Positions 57,401 to 64,000 of a stretch of DNA of 64,000 nucleotides are shown here, piece by piece. This stretch comes from Ophiosphaerella korrae (lineage: Eukaryota; Ascomycota; Dothideomycetes; Pleosporales; Phaeosphaeriaceae). The stretch is taken from positions 1 to 64,000 of the forward strand of contig JALNQF010000013.1 of assembly GCA_028456385.1 (NCBI GenBank). Reading direction: 5' to 3'. A program made the position numbers and the translations under genes. Within the stretch, counting starts at the first letter, position 1. Every line of letters begins with the position of its first letter. The notes under the pieces are model-generated. The model was given only the letters and a program-made list of their open reading frames with translations. It did no database searches and was not told where the DNA came from.

Positions 57401-57808
57401 CGTGTGGGAAGCTGCAATACGTTAGCACTGATACGTATCAGGTAGGCAACGGAGGGCGATCAATATCGCTAACTTACGAAGGAATGCGATGTGTAAGGAT
57501 CAGGAGGAGGAGGCAGCCAAAAAGTCTTGATATACGCCATCGCGCACGCACGCGCAATCAAAACAATAAAGTGAATAAGAAATGGCTGGCCACTATTGTG
57601 ATCTCACATTCACCACCTAGTCGGCGGCAAGTCGGATAGCACTACCTAGCAACAATAGCAGGGAGCCATCGCAAGTGAATAAGGAAAGCCTTGGCGAAGG
57701 AAATTAGTTGTTGTTTTAAAAAATTTTGAAGTAAAAGAAGGAAATAGGGGAAGACTTAGGATAGACCACCGAATAGGCTCCGAAAGAGATCAGGGACGAT
57801 CTCCTCTA
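57401..57808. other. Gypsy 3' non-coding region
   Basis: No ORF; lies between the antisense ORF and the polypurine tract. Confidence 0.45.
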
Positions 57809-57820
57809 AGGAGGGGGGTA
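57809..57820 (+). promoter_or_regulatory. Polypurine tract of gypsy element
   Basis: AAGGAGGGGGGTA directly precedes the TGTAACG start of the LTR. This is the expected priming site for plus-strand synthesis. Confidence 0.7.
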
Positions 57821-57821
57821 A

Positions 57822-58072
57822 TGTAACGAACATTCGTCACATAAGGGCTGCCTTGGCCCTATTCTAAGCACCGAGTCGCCTCCGACTCTCCCCCAACCTC
57901 TGTATATAAAGGAGTCCTAGGAGATAGATAGTTCAGTAGTTCTTCTTATCCTTTCGTACCAGGCCTATAGGCGCAAGTTTTCATCCCAGGAAATCCCTCT
58001 ACGCGTGCTCCCATACACCTCTGAGTAGACTCGGACCCGATACGGATACTACTCGCGACCTGCGCCGATACA
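57822..58072 (+). repeat. Gypsy 3' LTR (end approximate)
   Basis: Begins TGTAACGAACATTCGTCACA right after the polypurine tract. It carries a TATATAAA box at 57903-57910, as retroviral-type LTR promoters do. I place the end at a CA (58071-58072) because the length then suits this class, but no 5' LTR or target duplication is available to confirm it; the end could lie up to 100 bp further right. Confidence 0.6.
57903..57910 (+). promoter_or_regulatory. TATA box in gypsy LTR
   Basis: TATATAAA, 81 bp into the LTR. Confidence 0.6.
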
Positions 58073-58436
58073 AGTTTAGAGAGTAGTAACGCTAAACTTC
58101 TAGAGTGAGGCTACCAGCCCCTAGTCCCTATGCTTGGCGTAATGTTTTCGCCGCCGATTCGGACAGAATCGGCCGAAGATAGTGGTTAGGCAAACTTGGG
58201 TGGCGCGTATGAATAGCATGCAACGTGACCACCTTGTTAATCGTACAGATTCAGATATGGTCAATGGAAAGTCCGTCCAATCCACGGAACAAATCGTCCT
58301 TCTTTATTGTACTGTATCATAATACTCATATAAATAGGCAGCTGCTAGATAAGCACGGAGGGGTTCGTGCGACCTTATATCTAACGCTCGATTTCCAAAA
58401 CCGCCTGACCAATACCTAGCCATATTATTCACTTAT
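58073..58436. other. Spacer between gypsy LTR and transcription factor gene
   Basis: No coding content recognised; includes the 3' flank of the transcription factor gene. Confidence 0.4.
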
Positions 58437-61285
58437 TCAAATATTACCAGTCAAAAATTTAAACATTGAATCGGATCGTGGAGACAAAAATCCCGAACCA
58501 AGTTCCGAGTCCAACATGGGGGGTTCTGGAAGTTCTGGAAGTTCTGAAAAAGTGCCGGCAAGGTCGTCAAAGTCTGATAGCTGAGGTGTCCCGGTGTTTC
58601 CGGGCATTGTGTAAAAGTATTCGGAAAAGTTGCTGTCAGTAGGACCCTTGAATACTTGATACTCTTGACGGGGAGTACCTGACCCGATGCCAGCCCCGGC
58701 ACTGTTGAGCAACGTACCGGATGCTACAGTCAGCCCGTCTTCTTTCCAGAAGGAGTTTGGCGCTGGGAAACTCTGATTGTCTGAGGCCCAGATTCGGGAC
58801 GTCCTGCCGTCTTTTTGATGGGATATAAATTCATCGCCATGGCACTGTTTCCGTTTCAGACCGATCCGGCCATCTGCTCCTGTCTCTTGCCCAGTGACAA
58901 CAGGAGTGTTATTTTTGCTCTGTAGGGAGTCGTTTTCCTTTTGATTTATTGCGACCACTGCCGCCATTGTGGGCTGCGGATATAAGTTTCTGTCGAGCCG
59001 GCACGAAAAGTTACAAACTCCTTTCGTGTACAGACCCCTCTGCATATCCAAAGTAATGTCAACATATTCATCAATGACTGCCCGGGATCGCAGCGCACCA
59101 GTGTATTCGTTCTCCATAATTCGTAGCTGCATTGTTGCAGTGCCGACATCTTTCAAAGCGTTACGGACAAATTCAGCATCTTGGGAATGTCGGACACACT
59201 GCAGTAAGACGCTAGCGCTAACAAACAGGTTCTGACCGTGGAAAATAAAGTAGTGGCAGAGGGGAACGTTGTGTAGAAAGTCCGCCGAGCCTTGGATGTA
59301 ACTTGTAGCGTATCGGGAGCATATCCTTTGGACCTGGGGGGGTTCCAAGGCGGAAGCTTTATGCGGCTGAGGCATGAAACAGCGGTACAAGAGTAGGAAT
59401 GCCGTAGAAAGGCAGGATAGAAATATGCACCGCTTGGTCATGAGGAGACCTGACGTGGCCATCTTGATTTCAGGTGGCAATTGGTCTTTTGCCCAAACCT
59501 GAAGCGCTGTGTGGTGTTCACTGACTTTGGTTCGGATCTGTTGGTAATTTTGTATGTCACTCCATCGTCGTGCATTTTGGATCGGGTTGATTGTCTTCAA
59601 AATACCCCTGAGAACTTTTTGTAGCTCGATCAGCGCAATAAAGCCCGCGGTTGTCTGTCCGTTCGCACCACATAGTGGCTCGGTCGGCTTTTCAACATCG
59701 CAGTCGGCATCATCGATACTCAGGGGGCGGCCAAGTGCAGTACACAGCTGAGATTCGAGGATGTACAGAGACCACCACAAGTGAATTCTTTGGTTTCGGG
59801 CTTGCGGGTCTATTTGAAGTCGATTGGGAGATCTCTGTGAGTTTGTTAGTTCATTCGGATTCTCCTTCTGAAACAAAAGGAATTGTTTGTTTTGGACTCA
59901 CATGAAGACCTAGGTCTTGGCCCTTACGGATGGCTCTCCCGACTGCCATCCAGGCCTCAGCTTGGCTGCCAGTCTCCGCTAAATAAAGTGCCTGCAGTGC
60001 GTACGCGATGACCACATTGTGAAGGTCTTTGAATCTGGACGATTTGACTCTCGCTGCTTTCTCCGTCAGCTCCAGTGCTCGATCGTACATTGTAGTGGCT
60101 GCATTCAGGGAAATGGGTCGGACAGTCTCGCCTGAGTGCTCTCTGAGCTCTGCATTAGCCATGGGAGTTGCAGCTATGAGCAATGAGAACACAACGGCAG
60201 CCACGCTAATGTCGACATCTCCCTTGGTCCGGATTTTGTCGTACGAGGCACGGACATCACCTTCGGTAATAACCGGAAAGGCGAAGGCGAGCTGCTTGAA
60301 GTAACTGCGGAAGAGCTGTTGGACAGTAGCATCATTAGGTAGTGACGCAGCCACACGATCTGAATGAATGTTCGATGTCACCGATGTGTGCGGAGATGTG
60401 AGAAAGGTTTCGCCTGGTGAGTGACCCTTTCGATGGAGACCCTCGTCGATGTGGCGTCGCAGCCCAGCGCAGCGATCGACTATAGTGGCAGTAGAGCCCA
60501 GTCCGACGTATCTGCAACAGAGTCAGAAATATATTTCGCGAAACGTGCTATCGCGCAGGAGGAACCATGTACCTCAGATCACCATTTCCATCGGGATCCA
60601 GTTCACCAAATCCGTCTCCGTGGTATGTACTGACCGGCGATATCCAAAGCGTTTCTGGAGAACGCGCTGAAGTTTGCGCATGAAGTGGCGCAGGGATGCT
60701 GATAACACTTTGGTGCTCTTCATAGTTGGCACCTGTACATGGCCGAGGAACAGGGACACTTCTATCGACGGAGGGTCCAAACGATGCAGCTGTGTCTTGC
60801 TGCGGGGGCTCATCTTCGGGCTGTGCATTGTAATCATCTGGTGACCGAGTTTGTACCTTGCTCTTCAACTGTTCCCTTAGGAGTGCTTCCAGCGAAACTA
60901 GACGCGATTTCATGTCACCAATAGTCCTGTACGTCGATCAGCAAGTGAGTCTGCGGCGCAAATGCGTTCTGGTTATCGATTGAACTTACGAATCCAGGTC
61001 TCGCGACATGGTAGAGGTATCATCATATTGGCAGTTTTCCGGTTTATTGTGGCAGCGCGAGCAAGGCTCCTCGCCATCACATTTAGTTTTCTTTCGGCGA
61101 CATATCCCACACGCTCGTCGCGTACGCCGTCTTTCTTTCTGATGTGGTTGCCGGTCCGTGTTTTCATTCTGTTCTGGCTGCCATTCCGTATTTTCTGGTC
61201 CGGCGTGGACGGCCGGGTTCGATGGGCCTCTACTAGGGATGTCGAACGCAGTGGTGCGTACCAATTCGGGGGCTGGGATCTCCAT
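58437..61285 (-). CDS. Zn2Cys6 transcription factor with fungal-specific middle domain
   Basis: Four exons: 61285-60990, 60926-60573, 60511-59902 and 59834-58437. Introns are 63, 61 and 67 nt (GTAAGT, GTACAT and GTGAGT donors; CTAAC in the last) and the frame is kept, giving 885 residues. The binuclear zinc cluster is complete: Cys59, 62, 69, 75, 78 and 85 in RRACGICRRKKTKCDG and CSRCHNKPENCQY. Exon 2 opens with a dimerisation-type helix (IGDMKSRLVSLEALLREQLK). The fungal transcription-factor domain spans exons 3-4, with the family motif DLGLHRSPNRL formed across intron 3 and LWWSLYILESQLCTALGRPL after it. The C-terminus is acidic (FSELPELPEPP) and may activate. A nuclear DNA-binding regulator; target genes are unknown. 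It is intact, despite lying between a gypsy LTR and a Tc1 element. Confidence 0.85.
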
Positions 61286-61446
61286 TGATCACACGTTGTT
61301 ATCAAGGTCGTGGCTTCACACTGAGAATCTCACTTTAGGGGGGGAAAGTGCTGGCAGGGCATTGCAAGGAGAAATGCAGTACTTGAAGCGAGGTGAAAGG
61401 GCGTGCACGGACGAGGGTCAACTGCGAAAGCGCCAAAATTGCGGGG
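61286..61446. other. Short upstream region of the transcription factor
   Basis: About 160 bases before the Tc1 TIR. The insertion lies just upstream of the start codon and may have displaced the promoter. Confidence 0.4.
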
Positions 61447-61448
61447 TA

Positions 61449-63133
61449 CGAAGGAGCTCGTATTTCATGAGTTGTAGGCCTGTGCGCCACCCCACCAAAA
61501 CAGATTTCCATCACAACACATAGTTTCCTACCACTTTTATCAGCAATACAGTGCTGCAACATGCCTTTAACACGTCGCAAAGTCTTTTCCTATAAGCAAA
61601 ATAAAAAGCCTCGAGCTGTAAAGACTTCTCGTACTAAATTAGACCCTGTAACGCGCGCGTTCCTTGTTGGCGCGTATGTCGCTTCTCGTGATGGGTATGC
61701 CTCACAAGTTGCCCTCGCAAAACGCCTGCAACGCCCCCAACAGACCATATCAAAGCTTGTACAACGAGTAGAAAAGTGTGCAAACGCTACTCAAGTTGAC
61801 TTGTAGGATCCATCGTTATATGTTACAGAAGGGAGAACAACAGGGAGGTGCTTCCTTAACCAAGGCCAGAAAGACGCTATCGTGAAGCTTGCTACGTCCG
61901 ACCCTGAGGCAAGGAAAAAGGAGGCCTGGCAGGCTATTTTGGATGGTAATTTTAAAGAGATTACACCAAAATTAAGCGTATTAACCTTTGAAAACGTCAT
62001 GTACGCAGCTAGATATTCAAGATCAAAGCCTGGGTAGAAGCCGTCCCTCACCGCCGCGCAGCGACAGGAGCGTTTTGAGTGGGCTATTGCGCACAATCCT
62101 GACCGGTACGTACCAGGCGACGGTCTAGGATTTGACTGGCGTACCGTAGTATTTACTGACGAGACTCCGGCCCGTATAGGGGAGCAACGTAGGATGCAGA
62201 ACCTGTGGCTAAGGCCTAGTAAGAGATGGGATAACAGCATTAAGAAGGACCGTAATCGTAAGGGATGCTGCCTACAGTTTTGGGGAGCTTTTAGATACAA
62301 CTATAAAGGTCCTTATTACGTGTATTTTGAGGAGACGGATAAAGAAAAAGCTAAGGCTAAGGTAGTATTAAAGGCTGAGAACACCCTAAGGCGTACTAGG
62401 GATAACGCTGCTCAAGCTACTGCTAGAATAGTACTACAAACGCTAGGAGAAAACGATATCAATAAGCGTTAGAGTACCCAAAAAAAGCAGTTCGTTCCCT
62501 CACAGATGGACTATAAAAGGGGGGATAGGGGCAGAGGTGGTGTTGATGGATACAGGCATCGTGAAGGAGCCCTCAAGACCCTTATCCCATAGATAAATTC
62601 ACTAAAAAAAAAGGGCGTTAAGCGCGTACTACTACAGGATAGAGCATCTCCTCACAAGTCGCTCATCGCGCGTGAATACCTCATGGTAGAGGAGGTAGAT
62701 TGGCTGTGGTAGCCAGGACATTCCCCTGAGGTCAACGCAGTTAAGCACGCCTAGCCATAGCTAAGGAGGCATATAACGCTGCAATTCACTCCTAGTTGTA
62801 ATAAGGAGCAGTGCAAGGCTCAATAGAAGGCAGAATAGGAGGCTCTGCCTATACAGGTGATCAATAAGTAGGTGATAGGGGTCATGAATAAGGTACAGCT
62901 TATTATTGCAAATGAGGGAAATAATAACTTTCATGGTTAAGCAAAACACCAAATATTTAGGCAAAATAATGATCTCTATATATTTAAATAGTTATAAAAG
63001 TTTCAGATCAAAATATTGACGCGTTGTGTTGTTACGCATCTTTTTTTAGTGGTGGTTGTATAGAAATCGCGTGCGCGATCGCATTTGGTGGTTGGCGCAC
63101 AGGCCTACAACTCATGAAATACGAGCTCCTTCG
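61449..63133 (+). mobile_element. Tc1/mariner-like transposon with 41-bp TIRs and TA duplication
   Basis: The left end CGAAGGAGCTCGTATTTCAT-GAGTTGTAGGCCTGTGCGCCA is repeated as an exact or near-exact inverse at the right end (GGCCTACAACTCATGAAATA to GAGCTCCTTCG). TA at 61447-61448 and 63134-63135 flanks the 1685-bp element. It carries a dead plus-strand transposase and separates the transcription factor from the P450 gene. Confidence 0.9.
61561..62940 (+). pseudogene. Tc1/mariner-like transposase, inactivated by TAG stops
   Basis: Starts MPLTRRKVFSYKQNKKPRAV and runs 460 codons in one frame, interrupted by at least six stops, most where Gln or Trp would fit (for example KPG-stop-KPS, IP-stop-INSL, DWLW-stop-PGHSP). 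An N-terminal helix-turn-helix (QVALAKRLQRPQQTISKLVQ) is followed by the catalytic domain: VVFTDETPARI (first Asp), RVLLQDRASPHKS (second Asp), and PGHSPEVNAVKHA, where the usual Glu has become Lys by a G-to-A change. No frameshift. The pattern is RIP rather than random decay. Confidence 0.8.
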
Positions 63134-63135
63134 TA

Positions 63136-63396
63136 CTCTGTTTAGTGAGTACACCAGTTCCGGAGCTTCCGAAAATCAAGGAATGAGGTGGAGCAGTCCG
63201 GCCTCTTTCGGCCATGCCCAGCGTTTTGCATTGCTACTCCGCGATTTCTACATCAGCCTATGTTTCCTTTTGACTGATGGACTCCCAGAGTCCGAAGAGT
63301 GTCGACAATATCGCAGCTTCTCTACGGTGTGGTCGGCCTGCCGTTTAAATCATCCTAATCAACACCAGAGTGAGCATTCGTAGAGTGCGGTGTTGC
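63136..63396. other. 3' flank of P450 gene
   Basis: 261 bases, no gene seen. Confidence 0.4.
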
Positions 63397-64000
63397 TTAG
63401 TGGCCCTCCCGTCTCTTAAGTCGACAAATCAGACCCTTTTGTTTGACAAACCAGTAGTCGATCAAGGTCCATTCAGCTTTTGGATCCGCGAGCTCGAGAT
63501 CGTAGCGCCGAATTATCTGGGGCACAAGCTTAGCCATCTCAAGTAGCGAGATATTTTTCCCTATACATGTTCTGGCACCGGAGCCAAACTACCGAGTTAT
63601 TAGCAGAGATGGACCAAGACCACCAGGCTGGAAATACTCACTGCCATGAAATTTCGGTCCATCAACTTCAGCTGAGCATGAGAAGCCTCGATCCATCTCT
63701 CGGGCCTGAAGGCTCCCACGTCTTCTCCATAAACTGTAGGATCACGAGCTGGAATCCAGGGATTTATTCCAACAATGGTGCCGGAGGGTAGGTGAACACC
63801 TGGCTTGACCTCCCATCCCTCATCTGGTACAACGCGTTCGAGGAGTTGACCAACGGCAGGATGCATACGCATTGCTTCTTTCATGCATGCCTGGAGATAT
63901 GGCATTTTCTGGGCTTCAGCAAAAGTAACGATATTTGATAGTTTCCCTTCCGTTTCCATGCAATCAACTTCGTTGCGGAGTATGTTGTAGCATCGTGGGT
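63397..64000 (-). CDS. Cytochrome P450, C-terminal part (5' end beyond window)
   Basis: The frame is open at the window edge. Exon 64000-63642 carries the K-helix ExxR (CMKEAMRMHP), the meander (FRPERW) and NFMA. A 53-nt intron (63589-63641, GTGAGT...GCTAAT...TAG) then restores the heme-binding loop FGSGARTCIGKNISLLEMAK, whose Cys is the axial heme ligand. The last exon (63588-63397) ends RLKRREGH. P450s are haem monooxygenases, usually ER-anchored; the anchor would be in the missing N-terminus. I cannot place it in a family from this part alone. It is the gene nearest the Zn2Cys6 factor on this side, on the same strand and separated from it by the transposon. Confidence 0.85.

Noticed and set aside
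60973..61305. 110-codon minus-strand ORF overlapping the Zn2Cys6 exon 1
   Set aside because: Different frame from the exon that carries the complete six-Cys cluster and splices correctly.

Overview
The window reads as chromosome from a filamentous ascomycete (Pezizomycotina, probably a Dothideomycete; the class is an inference). The protein-coding genes have short introns of 45-67 nt with GT-AG ends and CTAAC/CTCAC-like branch sites. The gene families are typical of these fungi: HET, NACHT, MYND/DUF4470, Zn2Cys6 and P450. Large tracts have been stripped of CpA and TpG, the signature of repeat-induced point mutation (RIP).

Layout. 1-5236: AT-rich, mutated repeat debris. 5237-7074: pogo-type transposon. 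7107-12034: a large minus-strand gene that, after splicing, encodes one HET-NACHT-ankyrin-ZZ receptor of about 1609 residues. 12622-15794: two Tc1/mariner-type elements, one dead and one with an intact 424-residue transposase. 16131-17395: 5'-truncated LINE (RNase H part). 17666-20134: a second NLR, a NACHT-WD40 gene with an N-terminal sigma-like amyloid motif, killed by two C-to-T stops. 20135-27354: sparse region with three small genes (one MADS-box-like) and a 15-bp minisatellite. 27355-29377: MYND/DUF4470 gene with a late premature stop. 29512-29798: possible small C2H2 finger gene. 30765-32895: intact five-exon chromodomain gene.

34410 to about 55900 is one RIP-saturated block. It contains a readable nest: a Ty3/gypsy chromovirus is split by a region holding a Ty1/copia element (LTRs 43916-44395 and 54020-54485). 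The copia element is split by a Tc1-like element (47199-51593), which carries both a second Tc1 of the same family (48079-50186) and a small 168-bp insert with an 8-bp duplication (47520-47687). Subtracting the inserts restores matching element lengths, which supports the reading. The gypsy 3' end (integrase, chromodomain, a GC-rich tail with an antisense ORF, and the 3' LTR) emerges from the block almost unmutated.

58437-61285: intact four-exon Zn2Cys6 transcription factor. 61449-63133: another TA-flanked Tc1-like element with a dead transposase. 63397-64000: 3' end of a cytochrome P450 running off the window.

Taken together this is a repeat-rich accessory compartment with two NLR-type self/non-self recognition genes, one apparently live and one dead. 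The premature stops seen outside the main block are mostly TAG or TAA where CAG, CAA or TGG is expected, so RIP has probably also damaged host gene families. Intron positions and fused gene models are my own reconstruction from reading frame and splice signals, without transcript evidence.
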